This document shows positions 9,877 to 21,800 of a stretch of DNA of 64,000 bases, piece by piece. The notes below the pieces were generated by a model. The model was given only the letters and a program-made list of their open reading frames with translations, was not told the origin of the DNA and made no database searches. This DNA is from Hawksworthiomyces lignivorus. Its lineage: Eukaryota > Ascomycota > Sordariomycetes > Ophiostomatales > Ophiostomataceae. Both the position numbers and the translations under genes were made by a program. The stretch spans positions 1 through 64,000 of the forward strand of contig NTMA01000038.1 of the NCBI GenBank assembly GCA_002917075.1, written 5' to 3'. Each line of letters starts with the position of its first letter. The stretch's first letter is position 1.

Positions 9877-12317
9877 TTAGTCCGCCTTGATTGCACTGCA
9901 TTGTAAGCTGCGTTAGTTTATTATCTTTGAAAAAAAAAAAGGAAAATAAAAAGCACTAGAGTGAACAATAAGAACTCAGGCTCACCCGTAGATCCTCCGG
10001 ACAAAGGCGTACGCGCTCAGGAAGCCGACCGTGCCCGTCAGAAGCGCATACACGCAGCAGGCGATGAAGCTGTGGCTGAAGAACAGCAGGCTGCTCACGA
10101 AGCCGGTGATGTGCAGCTTGGCAAAGTAGTACCAGATGCAGTACAGAAAGACCCAGACGGCGCTGCTGCCGCCCACGATGAACGACTGCCACCACCAGTG
10201 GTAGTTCTCGGAGCACAGCTGGATGTAGATGGTCACGACGGTCACCTCGGCGATGGTCAGGATCAGGATGGTCGACACGACGGCCAGGAAGCCGAACACG
10301 TAGTAGTAGCCGCTCTTGTCCTGCCAGAGGGACTGGAAGACGAACAGCAGCTCGATGAAGATGACGGCAAAGGGGATGAGACCCGCTAGCAGCGCCGACC
10401 GGATGCCGCGGATGTACCAGACCTGCTGGGGGATCTGGCGCGGAACGGCGCTCGTCTTGGTCGGGTGCTCCCAGGCGCCGACGCGCTCGTAGCCGTACCA
10501 GGAGCCGACGTAGACCAGCGGCATCTGGATGCAGAGCCACAGGAACAGGATGCCGACCAGCGTGCCAAAGGGGATGGCCGTGCTCGAGGCCTGGGCCCAG
10601 ACGAACAGGTTCAGGACGAAGACGGCGCTGAAGAGCAGGCCGGGGAACAGCGAGGCGGTGACGAGCGTGTTGCGGCGCCAGTTTTGGCCGTCAAAGGTGC
10701 GGTACACGCGCGCCGAGAAGTAGCCGGAGAACAGGCCGGCAAAGACGAAGAGGCCGACGCCGAAGCTGATGAAGCCGCCGCGGAAGCTCGGGTTCAGCAC
10801 GCCGATGGCGCTCAGGAACACCAGGCCAAACGCCATGAACAGGAGCTGCATGCCGGAGCCGATCAGCGGCGCCAGCAGCGACCCAAACGCCGGCTTCCGG
10901 AACACGTCGCCGTGCAAGAGCTTCCAGCCGGTGATGTCCTCCAGGGCCTCCTCGTCCGAGGAGAGGGCGTCGGCGTCGTTGGCGCCGTGTTCCGCGCCGT
11001 CTCCGTCCTGGTCGAGCAGGCCGCCGCCGCCGCTGCCGACGCCGACGCTGCTGATGGGGACCTTCTCCCCCACAATCGGCGTGGTGCTGCCGGTGCCGGA
11101 GCCGGTGCTGCTGCGGCCTCCAGCCCGCCGGCCGCGGCGCTTCAGGCGCGCCTTTCCTTCCTCGGCCGCCGCGTCCTTGTAGCCCTTGATGTCGGTGCGA
11201 ATGGTCTTGGCGAGGATCATCAGGACGATGCCGGTCAGCAGGCCGCAGATGATGAGCGAGTTGATGATGGCCAGCCAGTGGATCTTGGAGCCCTCCTCCT
11301 GGTTCACAAAGTAGAGGTCCCAGCGGTGGCCCCACTCGATGGAGTTGTCTTCCTGGAAGTACACAGAGTACGTGTATGGAATCGAGAGGCGGGCGCCGTC
11401 GTCCTCGTCGCTGGCGTCGTCGTCTGGGTCGGGGTGGTACGACGAATGGGCGTACTTGTTGGGGTCCACGCTGGACGAGCGGTTGGGGGCCAGGTAGAGC
11501 TCAAAGTTCTGGTCGATGGAGCGCAGGTTGGCCGGGCACCCGTTTGCGAGGCGCTTGTTGCTGGGCCCGACGCTCTTGCTGTAGACCTCGAAGCCGACAA
11601 TGACCTTTTCGCCGCGGTCGCCCGCGCGGCCGGGTGCTTTGCGGTAGCGGAGGACAATGGTGTGGTGGTTGTTTAGGAAGTAGCGGGGCCGGCTGGACGA
11701 CGAGTCCGTGAAGCCGAGCTTGAACCCAGCCGCGTAGTACTTGCGGGTCTTGTCGACCGTGACAAAGCTGGTGGCGCCCGGCAGGTTGTCGACGATCCAC
11801 TCGACGACGTAGCCCTCGCGGACCATGTCCTTGGCGCGGTTGAGCTCCTTGCGCGAAATCTGGCGCGTGCAGAGGTAGTTGCACTCCGAGTTCTGTCCCA
11901 TCTCGATCTCGATGTCGGAGGCCGAGATGCGGTCGCCGCGCAGCACCTCGCCAATGTTCAGCGGGATGCTCTGGCCGCTGAGAAGGCCGCTGTACCGCCG
12001 CTGGCCCGTCGGGGGGCACACGAAGGGCAGGTCGAAGTAGGCATATTGTAATTGCGTGTTGTCCGAATACACCTTGTTCACAAGAAGGGGAATCTGCTCA
12101 TTGTCGCTGTAGCTCTTTATCGACCAGCCTGTACAATAAGAGAATGATTAGCAAAGAAAAGCGAATACAGCGGCGAGAGGTCGAACCTGAATGGCAGAAG
12201 GCGGAAAAGGAAAAAAAGAGGCAGTGGCATCGACGCACCTGGGATATAGAAGGCATTTGCGACAGAGGTGAACAAGACAAGCAGCTGGAGAAGAAGAGCA
12301 GATCGCAGAAAGGACAT
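9877..12317 (-). CDS. transmembrane 9 superfamily (EMP70/nonaspanin) protein
   Basis: Three exons: 12317-12239, 12128-9986 and 9895-9877. The introns are 110 and 90 bp (GTGCGT...ACAG and GTGAGC...GCAG), giving 2241 nt, or 746 aa. Exon 1 encodes a signal peptide (MSFLRSALLLQLLVLFTSVA, then NA) followed by FYIPGWSIKSYSDNEQIPL, the usual nonaspanin lumenal start. The lumenal EMP70 domain runs to about residue 305, with CNYLC near residue 90. The first membrane helix (WLAIINSLIICGLLTGIVLM) lies near residue 312, and eight more follow in the C-terminal half. The loop after helix 1 is basic, Ser/Gly-rich and acidic. The 19-nt last exon supplies the C-terminus IYGAIKAD, whose KxD ending is the COPI-binding Golgi retention signal known for this family. 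Known role: endosome/Golgi membrane protein sorting, adhesion and nutrient-linked trafficking. If the last intron were retained, a TGA in the donor would remove only AIKAD. Confidence 0.92.
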
Positions 12318-14724
12318 CCTTGTCGTATCTGTATACATCGCGACGGCGACGGGGGGGGGCGTCCGGCCCGCCAGAGAAGGACTTCAATCAAGAGCGACTT
12401 TCGAAGCGAAGCAGCGAAAAGACCCAGCTGGCCTGAAGTATTCACACAAGAGGGAGCTGCGGCAGCGAAGTATGACGGGACCGCGTTTGGCGTCGATGCT
12501 TGATATAGACCAGTGAGAAAGACGTTCGGGTTTCTCGGGAGAAGGCCTGAACGAAGCAGGAAACAGCTTCACATGTGCTGTCGCCAGATGGGCTGGGCGG
12601 TCTTCGTGGTTCACTAGAGCAGCTGGCGCTTCTCGCGTTGTTATTGAGACATGGGACGAGTATAAGTGGAGGGCCAGAGAAAAGACGTTGAGAACAGGCC
12701 AAATAAGGGAAAGCCACAAACGAGCGTAATTGGCACAGAGCACCCAAAAGAAAGAAGAATAGTATTAAGGGCTAGAAGGGACTAATCAGGAGAGGCTGAC
12801 GAAAAGGGAAAAAATGCGCCAAAAATTGGGGATGCAGGGAGAATTGAAGGACAGGGGGGGGGAGAAAGAGAAGGAAAATCCTCTAGACGACGAGAGGTGA
12901 GATAAGAGGCTTCCTTTATGGTAGGGTCTGGTGCGAAGCTACATGCACGTTATGCGCTCCAAATGAGTTTAGGGGACACGGGCAAGGCGGCAACGGAAAG
13001 CGAACGAGTTAGAAAGGGGGGGTGTGGTGGAGGAGATGACATGGATGATGCTGTTGAGAGGGATTTTCATTTGTCTGTATGTACGTGTAGTTATGGATGA
13101 GTACCAGTAGTACCCATATACAATGGTGCTAGCCCTAGGGAAGGGGAGCTGTTGGCCTGACCGTTGGTGGGAATCGTGGATGATTTGCTTTTTGCCTTTC
13201 TTTGTCCCCTGTAACGTAGTCTGGACTATGTATGTACGTGTCGTACACGTAATACACAAAATACTCGTGTGTCCATCACTGCTAATAATAAATAAAAAGA
13301 AAAGACGAAATAAGCCCGTCTCTCTTCGGCGCGGACGCTGATGCTGAGTACTGAGAGAAGAATGTGGATACGCGTTAAGTGGACTGCGATCGTCGATCTG
13401 GGGCTGCCAAAAAAAAATAAGCATAGTGCAGATGGACGCTGCCAAGCCAGAGTACAGCAGACCAGATGAAACTCTGCAGCACACGATCCTCTCTTCACGT
13501 ATATTCTCGAGAAAACAACCCGTAGCAAATTTATCAGAGCCAAAATGAAAAAGCCATTCCGCTTGGTTTCTCTGAGGGCCAACACGTGACAGCCATAGTT
13601 TAGCCGGAAATGCGTGTGCCGTCTCTGCCTTTCTCGTGGGCAATCTGCCGGGTTCCGGCCGCACATAGTCAGGGAAACAAAAAGAAGCTGCATGGTGGAA
13701 TAGAATCCATTGCCTGGTATCTGTGCAGAGAGTTCTGGCAGAAGAGATGAGCCGTCTGGCTCCCAAATCTATTTTCCGCGTGCCAGGCTGGGCAGCACGT
13801 TGTCCTGTCTAGCGGGTCGGCTACCCTGAGGAAGTCTCCAGAAGGACAGCCAAGCCGACCCTTATAAGCGCAATCTAAAATAAGGGGAGATACCGGGAGA
13901 AGAAGAAACAAGAGCATAGAAGGCACCAGTGGACGAACAGGACGATCGGAGCAGGCACTTTCCGAGATGACGGCTCGCCGGAGTCATGAACTGCAATCAG
14001 CATTACCCCCGCGAGAGCTATTTTGCAACAGCAAGCACCACATATTGGCTTCTCAACCAGCAAATGAACTAGCCAAATCTGTGCAAAGACTACTATACAG
14101 AGAAATGATGAAGCGGCAGCCAAGGCCATTGTGTAGGCTGTTTCTATCGTGACATTGATAAGGACCATGCAGGTTGGCAAGCTGAGCTGCGTGTTGTTTG
14201 CATTCTCTAATCTCAAGTCGAGATATACTAGACAATCAATGCGCTTAGGATGATGCTATTTTTTGTACTTTAATGGCGTGCCTGTGTAGGAAGACGTCGT
14301 TCTGTTAGACAGCCGGTTTTTCCTCGACATTGAATCTGACAAGATGTAGAATCTGATCTGAAGGCATCATTATCTTCAGCCGATGCGTTTGCGTAGCTGT
14401 CTGCACAAAGAGAATGTCAAGAGGCACTGTCGTATTTGTGGCGTTCTGCTTGCGTTTTGTTTGCATTCTGTTTGCAATCTTCTCTGCGCACACATTTTCT
14501 TTATCGCAGAACTTGACGGATATCCGCCAGAAGCTGTGGGCCTCGTAGAAGCCGTTCGTGCCTTGGATCTACAGAAACTCAACCATCACTACGCACAACC
14601 GGCATCACTACAGCGCTCAGTTCTTCTGTGGTCTCTTTCCCACAGCCTAATGGTTTCCAGCTGCACATAAAACAGTGTTCTGTTCGGATACTGTCGGCTA
14701 TTTGCAGGTTCTCTAAGCTTCACA
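12318..14724. other. divergent gene-free region between TM9SF and BTB genes
   Basis: About 2.4 kb without a supportable gene. It should contain the promoter and 5' UTR of the TM9SF gene (-) and the promoter of the BTB gene (+). G-rich runs occur near 12350 and 12855 and at 13015-13030. The longest frame (265 codons, minus strand, 12969-13766) has no recognisable domain, is Cys/Arg/Ser-rich and is judged fortuitous. Confidence 0.6.
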
Positions 14725-15698
14725 ATGGCTCTGTCGCCTTCAGACTCTCAAGTCCATGAAGAGCTTCAAACCGGGCTCGTACATTCTTTGGCAAAGTATA
14801 CAAATTCTTTGTACCCATCCTCTCGTTTACAGCGCAGAGAAAAGACGACAGATACGACGAATACAAGATATGAAAGATCAAGCTGATATATCGTCAGCTG
14901 TCTGACAAAATCTCCTTCAAGCCTCTACAATACGAAAGACTACTCCGATTTGACCATTGCGTGCCCTGGGAGGCGCTACCATGTGCATCGAGCCATTGTG
15001 TGCCCGCAGTCTACAGTCTTTGCTGCGATGCTGAAGAGCGGCTTCAAGGTTGTTCTACGATCCGCAGCTTGAGCTTGATCTTCTTTTGCTGTCTGATAAC
15101 CTTCTGCTCATCATGCTCATTTCTATAAACATAAGAAAAGGAAGCAGAGGATCGCGTTATCAATCTTCCAGAAGACGATCCACTGGCTGTCCACTGCGCC
15201 ATTCGATATCTGTACTACCTAGACTATACGGTCGATAACCAAGAGGACACCACGGGCTTTGAGCTGGATAGCGCTGGGCTGCCCAAAATTGCATCGGGAA
15301 ATCAAGAGTCTATGAGCGGCTCCGAAGGCAGCTCGGCTTCGCAGAAATTGGACTTTGCCGCGATCTTTTCTGGCTCCCAGAAGAGTCACCATGAGCTCCT
15401 GCTGCACGCCAAAGTGTACATCCTCGCGGATCGGTATGATATACATGGCTTGAAGGAGCTGGCTGCTAGAAAGTTCGAAAGGGCATGCTTCTACCGGTGG
15501 AGTTTCGCAGCAATGATCTCCGCAACGAAGGAAGCATACACGTGGACCGTCGAGACTGACCGCGCCTTACGGGACCCCATCGTACAAGGGTGGCACAAAC
15601 ACCGAGATGAAATTCGGCAGGTCACCTGGAGCAACGAACTCGGTGGGATTGCACCGCTGATGCACGACCTCCTTATATCTATTTTAGAAAGCAAGTAG
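14725..15698 (+). CDS. small BTB/POZ domain protein
   Basis: Three exons: 14725-14795, 14898-15048 and 15141-15698. The introns are 102 bp (GTATAC...GTCAG with a CTGAT branch site) and 92 bp (GTTGTT...AAAAG), giving 780 nt, or 259 aa. The joined protein reads KDYSDLTIACPGRRYHVHRA, then STVFAAMLKSGFKEAEDRVI, then NLPEDDPLAVHCAIRYLYYL. That is the A1-B-A2...A4 order of a fungal BTB/POZ domain, including the conserved D at the start and HRAIVCPQS. After a spacer of about 40 residues, HAKVYILADRYDIHGLKELA is the typical extension seen in this large fungal family. No other domain is present. Known BTB role: dimerisation and, in some proteins, cullin-3 binding. No substrate-binding domain is visible, so the function is unassigned. 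The second donor, GTTGTT, is weak and the acceptor choice (15140) rests on frame. Confidence 0.78.
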
Positions 15699-16680
15699 AA
15701 CCGGTGCTTCTAATATATGAAGGAGTTCGAAAAGAGAGGATATCAATGGCCTGTGAAGTAGACTGCGCGATGGGAAGGCTGCACAAGCAACGAGAAGACA
15801 TAACGGAATGAAACCGAAAGGCGTAGTTTGTATCCTATGTAGCTAGAATAACAACCGATGTATTGCATGTATTCTTTCACATCATTGAGCGGGTAGGGGA
15901 AGCGAAAAGGCTAGCTATGGAGGAAAAAGCCTAGCTTGCGCAGCACACGTGCAAACCAGGCCTATGATGTATGCAGATATCAGCAGCCAAGAGAAGACAG
16001 CAACAGGAGGGCTGCTGCTTTAGTCTTCGGCGCGTCCGAGTCGTCATTGTCCTTCAGCCTTGTAACAAGGAACAAGAAAATGCAGTTGCCTAATGCCCTG
16101 ATATCAGATCTGCTTTGGTGTGTGGGCGGTCCGAGTGGCGGGTCGTGCTAACCCATTCTGGGTGAAATACAGCGAAAGCTTGGCGAGCTTTGGTGCTATC
16201 AGAGAAAAAAATACCGGTGCCTAGCTGCTTGATTCATCTTACGATCCACTCGGCCTGTCTGAAAGGAGACGCGTTTAGAGGTCCTTTAACGGCAGCTTGC
16301 GTGGCGGTCGAACTGATGATTAGTGCGAGGATTCTGCAGATTGTCAGCACTGAGGGGCTGTTTGGAAGGCCGCCCGCTGGGAGCTGCGCCACGTCCTGTG
16401 GGGATACTTTGTTAATTAGCGATCGACTCTCCTGTGCTGCAGCACATAAAGAAGCTATGGCGTAGGCACCCTAGTTCTCCATCAAGTGTATTTTTCAGTC
16501 TGGCCGCTCTTCCAACGTACATAAACTTTAGCTTCGAATTGAAGGAAAGCTGAACCGCAATAGTAAACAGCAAAGAGGCAGCGACATGAGCCATTGAAGG
16601 TCGCAGCCCACCGCATCTCACCCTTTGGCTTCTTCAGCACAAAGTCTCGAACCCAGCACACCTAACCTTCCCCCTCCGCA
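15699..16680. other. intergenic, promoter of the 16681 gene
   Basis: Roughly 1 kb between two + strand genes. It should hold the BTB gene 3' UTR and the next promoter. Short frames (69-91 codons) have no recognisable features. No gene supported. Confidence 0.6.
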
Positions 16681-17886
16681 ATGGCCGCACCATCAGCTTC
16701 CGCAGAGAAAGGCCAGCTCCAGAGGCATCTGGACAAGCTGGCAGAGGCCTCGCGAGATGCAGACGGCTTGGACAGCCCGAGGATGATGAGCGAGTCGCTC
16801 ATCGATGCCGACTCCGACTCGGACGAGGGGCCTTCGGAGAGGCCGCTTTCGTCGTCGTCCCCGTCTTCCGCGGCCGCAGGGCCGGCGGCGGCGGGAAACC
16901 CGCTCCCGCCCTACTCTGGCCCGGCGTCCCCCGCACACGAGGCCGCCCTCGAGCAGCAGGACGGCAGCGCCGCGGCAGCAGCAGCGGCGGCGGCACAGAG
17001 GCGAGCCCCCGCGCGGTACCCCGGCCTACCGCACATCGACTACCGGCTGTACTCGCCGCCGCTGTTCGAGCTGTCGGCAGACAAGGTCACGCTCAAGACG
17101 ACGGCGCCCTACCTGTCGGCGACGGCGACGGCGCTGTCCACGCTGGTGCGGTCGCAGGCCACGATCCCGCCGAAGCCCATCATCCAGATCACGGGCAACC
17201 GCGGCCGCAAGGTGGACTTTGCCGTCAAGATCAACCTGATGAGCCTGCTGCTCTCCGAGGACCCGCGGCGGCGCATGAACTACGTGCGCTGCGTGGGCCG
17301 CGGCGAGCTGGCGCTGCGCGGCGGCAACGGCAACAAGCCATCCGTGCTGCCCGAGGTCGACGCCGATGCCGGCGGCTCCGGCCAGGGCGGCGGCCAGGGC
17401 GCCATCGACGCCTGGTGCCGCCGCTTCGTCGACGACCCGGCGTCCGTCAAGGTCTTCGTCCTCGAGCGCCAGGTCGCCAACATGGACATCGGCTGGATCG
17501 AGGGCCAGATCCGCAGCATGGTCGCCGCCACCGGATACGAGGGCCTGGTGACCGTCACCTTTCCCATCACCCACGCGCGCGTGGTCGTCCAGAACCCCGA
17601 CCGCGTCAACAAGTTTTTCACCAAGGTCACGACCCTGTTTACGGGCAAGAGCACATACGAGGTGGTCAAGTCGGTGTGGCCGTATGCGACGCACAAGAAC
17701 GGCGAGCCAGGGCGCAAGTTTGCTGTGCAGAGCGAGGAAACCTGGTGGAAGGAGTGGCGGGATCCCCTCCGGCACGCAATCGTCTCGAAGCGCACCGGCT
17801 GGGTGACCAACGAGGACAAGCTGGAGTGCCTGATGGAGGGCCTTGGGAAGACGATACCGAAAGTAGACTGGGGTCCCGATTTCTAA
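16681..17886 (+). CDS. conserved fungal protein of unknown function
   Basis: A single exon of 401 aa, starting at an ATG that directly follows a pyrimidine/purine-mixed leader. The N-terminal 115 residues are low complexity (Ser/Asp clusters, Ala run). From PHIDYRLYSPPLFELS (about residue 118) onward the sequence resembles a protein I recognise as widely conserved in filamentous ascomycetes but without assigned function. Characteristic stretches are PPKPIIQITGNRGRKVDFAV, WIEGQIRSMV, VTVTFPITHARVVVQNPDRV, FFTKVTTLFTGKSTYEVVKS, and a C-terminal TGWVTNEDKLECLM ending in DWGPDF. No membrane segment, signal peptide or catalytic motif is evident. Third positions are very GC-rich. The antisense frames overlapping it are shadows. 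Confidence 0.82.
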   Translation: MAAPSASAEKGQLQRHLDKLAEASRDADGLDSPRMMSESLIDADSDSDEGPSERPLSSSSPSSAAAGPAAAGNPLPPYSGPASPAHEAALEQQDGSAAAAAAAAAQRRAPARYPGLPHIDYRLYSPPLFELSADKVTLKTTAPYLSATATALSTLVRSQATIPPKPIIQITGNRGRKVDFAVKINLMSLLLSEDPRRRMNYVRCVGRGELALRGGNGNKPSVLPEVDADAGGSGQGGGQGAIDAWCRRFVDDPASVKVFVLERQVANMDIGWIEGQIRSMVAATGYEGLVTVTFPITHARVVVQNPDRVNKFFTKVTTLFTGKSTYEVVKSVWPYATHKNGEPGRKFAVQSEETWWKEWRDPLRHAIVSKRTGWVTNEDKLECLMEGLGKTIPKVDWGPDF

Positions 17887-18825
17887 TTATCGCGTGTTTG
17901 CTTTTTCTTTGGGTCATTTGGAGCAAAATCAGCCGGCAACGAGCCTTGGCATGTCTTCAGCGACGGAGTCACGGTGCCTTCCCTTGCTTTCGTGTATTTG
18001 GGTAACTTTTATCTGCTACTGCTGCTATTATTGTATCTGTTTTTACTCTTCTACGACTTCCACCTAATCTTGTTCATCTAATTGGAAGATTACACTCTGT
18101 ACTTTCAGCGCATTTTGTATTTCGCTGCTTTTGCTGCCTCGGCGGTGATAAAGCTGCGCCACTGCTAATTCTCCACTAGCTGGCAAATACCAGGCTCGTG
18201 GCTGCACGTTGGCAGAAAAGTGATAGCCAGCAGTTCCATTTTGCTTAGCCACTCATTTGATCACCTTTTGCATCAAATGCCAATTTTCTATTCATGCCTT
18301 GAGTCACCTTCCTTTGAATCCTTGCTTTTCGTATTCCAGTCTTCTTTAATAAGAAAGAAACAGCCTGGTTCGTTTGAGGCGTTGGCTTCGTCTGACTCAC
18401 TCTCCGACTTAGTCAATATAAAGCTAAACACAAACAAGCAAAACAGAGCACAGACAATTACACAGGGGAAAAGCTAGACTCTCGGGACGCATTTTGCTGT
18501 TTACGCCTTGTCCCCATTATATGGTTCGGGAGGGACTAGTCCCTTTGTAGGAATCCTTCGCTTGAGAGCCTTATACACATGGCAAGCTTGTACTTCAGCT
18601 TCGGGATCGTGATTGCCAAAGGATTCTTCGTTCCCTCGTATAAAGTAGATGTCATCTGCGCCTCTTCTGGCTGGAGCTGAAAGACGACAATAGTATCAAC
18701 GAGAAAGGAGTGCGCTATATTAGCTTTGAACATAAACGTTCTGATTCAACACATCTTTTCTGCCGCCCTTTGGGCATATCCTATCCCAACCAACATCACT
18801 TTTCCACACAGATATTGAAGATATT
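17887..18825. other. intergenic, promoter of the RNA-repair-like gene
   Basis: About 0.94 kb between two + strand genes. The composition drops sharply from the GC-rich gene on the left to AT-richer DNA. No additional gene is seen. The last 100 bases before 18826 are pyrimidine-rich, in keeping with a fungal 5' leader. Confidence 0.6.
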
Positions 18826-21800
18826 TTGACGGCCATGGCGACTGCCGAAGCTGAGCCGGAAGCGACTTCGTTTGCAATTAACTCATATGACACTGCACTT
18901 TGCTTAGTCCCACCAGAGAGCTGCTGGCCACCTGTTGACCGGCTTCGATCTCTCTACGACAAGGCCTATCATAAGTGGCCGCCCCACGTGAACCTCGTGT
19001 ACCCCTTTGTACGGCCTGAGAGTCTCGACGCTGCTTCCCAGCGGATACTGTCGGTGCTTGAAAAGGATCACGAAAATAAGGCTACTGAAGGTCCGATCGA
19101 CGTAAGACTCGACACGGCCGGTGTGTTCAGCCACCGTCACGAAAAGACACTGTTTCTGCAGGATGGCCGGGATGATGGCAGTGCCGAGTCTCTGCGCAAA
19201 ATTCGCGCCCGTATCTTGGCGGCCCTGAATGGTCGTTCCTATAAAGATAACGAAGCAGCAGACGGGCGCGCCTTTCGCATGCACATGACTGTCGCTCAAA
19301 GCAACGACGCCAGTGCCAGCTCTCTAGCCAACACGGATGAATCCCTCGCCGCAACGAGCGACACTCACGGGCATGCTCACCGCTTCCTGCTGCACAAAGT
19401 TGAGTTGATGCCGCCTGTGGAGTGGCATGCAGACCGGCTGCACATCCTGGTGCGCCAACGGTTGACTGCCAACCGCCGCAGCGGCGAGGTCGCAGAAACT
19501 TCCAGCCGTATGCGTGTCTGGGGCGTGCTGAATCTGACACAAGGAACCCTTGAAAAGCTTGAGCATCCGGAGCCGTTTTATGACCAGCTGCCGTTTGACA
19601 ACGATAGGGAAACGATGGAGGACGAGATGGAGGAGGAAGCGGACCAAACCGCAACCGATGATGATGCGCTCGAATCCTTCAATGCGTTTACTTTTGTTCC
19701 AGAAGACGCAGAGTGGATTCGGTGTTCTGACGACCAAAGTCTCTACGATTCATATCCTCTGGCGACCTCTGACTCCCTCACTATTTCTACATACAATGTT
19801 CTTGGCGAGTTCGAATGGCCGCCCGCAAAAGATCGCTTCCCCAGGCTGATCCAAAACGTTCTGGCTGACAATGCTGCCGCCGATGTCCTCGTTCTCCAGG
19901 AGGTCACTGACGATTTTCTCAGTGCTCTGCTCGCCGACAATGGCGTCCGAGCCACCTATCCCTTTGCATCCCATGGCCCGCCGGACCAGGAAGACGTCGA
20001 GCCGCTGCCAAGTCTGCTGAACTTGGTGGTGCTCAGCCGGCGCCCATTTTCTTGGTCCCTGCTGCCTTTCCATCGGGCACACAAGGGAGCCTTGATTGCT
20101 AGGTTCAATGACCCAGATGACAACGATGCCAGCGACGCCGAAGAGGGAATGGAGAGCGGTGGTAGCAAGAGATTCAGCCTTGTTCTTGCCGCTGCTCATC
20201 TCACTCACGGTCTAACGAACGGCTCTGTCATGAGCAAGCGTGCCGAATTGTCTCGGCTGCTGTCCCACTTACGGTGGCAGTATCCCGCCGATGCGACCAA
20301 GTCCGTGGTCATTGCTGGTGATTTAAATATTCACACGTCCCATTTTTCCATTGAAGCAGCTCTGCAGCGCAAAGCAATTTCGACCCAAATTGCACAATAT
20401 GTCAAGTCCGGTCTTGATGGCCTATTCTCGGCCAATGGTTTTGTCGATGCTTGGCAGGAAGCTCGGCGCTTCGCTAGCGAGGAGGACGTCGATGACGAGA
20501 AGCACATTCAAGAGCAAGACAACGTCCTCTATGACGGCGAGGATGGCGCCACTTACAACCCTTTTACGAACGCACTGGCTGCCCAGATTATTGGCTCTGG
20601 TCTTAACAACCGACCGCAGCGGTTTGATCGCATTTTCGTTCGTCAGCAATCCGAAGGCGATGAGCACGCGGAGAAAAGTGAAGATCACTTCAAGATCGCT
20701 CGCTTTAATAGCTTTGGTTTCCCGGCACCAGGAGAGAATCACTCTTTGACAACCTCGTTTGCAAGTGATCATTGGGGTATCCGGTGTGTTCTAGAGCAGG
20801 TTGATGAATACGAAGAGGAAGAGGAAAACGATGACGAAGATGACGGTGAAAGTGTGGCTAGCATGCTCGACGATTTAGCAGATCCGTCACGCTCAGAACT
20901 TACTCCGAAGAACGAATCAGTTATGATCTCTCCCGATGTCGCTAAACTCGTAGTCCCCGTCATTCCTATCAAGGCTCCAGCTGGCCCACTCACAGACAAT
21001 GATGCTGTGACCAGAACTCTGGAAAAGCTCAATGTGTTGCCGACTGATGATGAAGTTCAGCACCGCAAGGAAGATTTCGATCTGCTAAAGGCCATATTAT
21101 TGGATGAACAGCTTCCCACCTCGAACTCAATGGTATCCGAAGCTCCCGTCTCTGGAAGCCTAATTCCTCGGAAGCTGGTCGTTGTTCCCGTTGGCTCATA
21201 CGGCTTGGGCGTATGGACACCCTCATCTGACATTGACTGCCTCTGCATTGGGACATTTGCGTTGAAGACTTTCTTTGCCTTGGCCAGCCAGCGTCTACGA
21301 GCCGCCGCAGCCAAATCCTCGTCTACTGCGGCAGCAGTAAAAATCATCCGCCGCGTTCGCGCCAGCACCGGCACCATGCTGGAGCTTGAGGTCAATGGTC
21401 TCCGCATGGATCTTCAGTATTGCCAGGCAGCCGCCGTTGCTGAAACCTGGCCTGCAGCTCTGGTGTTGCCACAGACGCATCCTATCTTCTCTCTGTCGCC
21501 ACAAACCCTGTCTAAGCTGAAGGCCGTCCGGGACATGTACTATCTTCGCAAGTCATTTCCCCAGGCGACCAGTGATGCGAGCAGATCAGATACTACTTGC
21601 ACTGCCAGCAATTTTCAGTCCGCACACCGCGCAATCAAAACCTGGGCTCGTGCTCGGGGACTGTATGCCGCGCGATTTGGCTACCTTGGCGGGATCCAGA
21701 TTGCTGTTCTGCTGGCTCGAGTAATGAAGCTGATGCAAAATGGAGTGAGCGAGATGATAGGGGAATGTGATAACAGCGACAACAAGACAAAGCCTCCATA

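Noticed and set aside
10465..11676. 403-codon + strand frame opposite the TM9SF gene
   Set aside because: Low-complexity Ala/Asp/Val shadow of a GC-rich gene; no recognisable domain.
12969..13766. 265-codon minus-strand frame in the TM9SF/BTB spacer
   Set aside because: No domain, odd residue mix rich in Ser, Arg, Thr and Cys, overlapping frames on the same strand, no splice or leader context. Likely chance.
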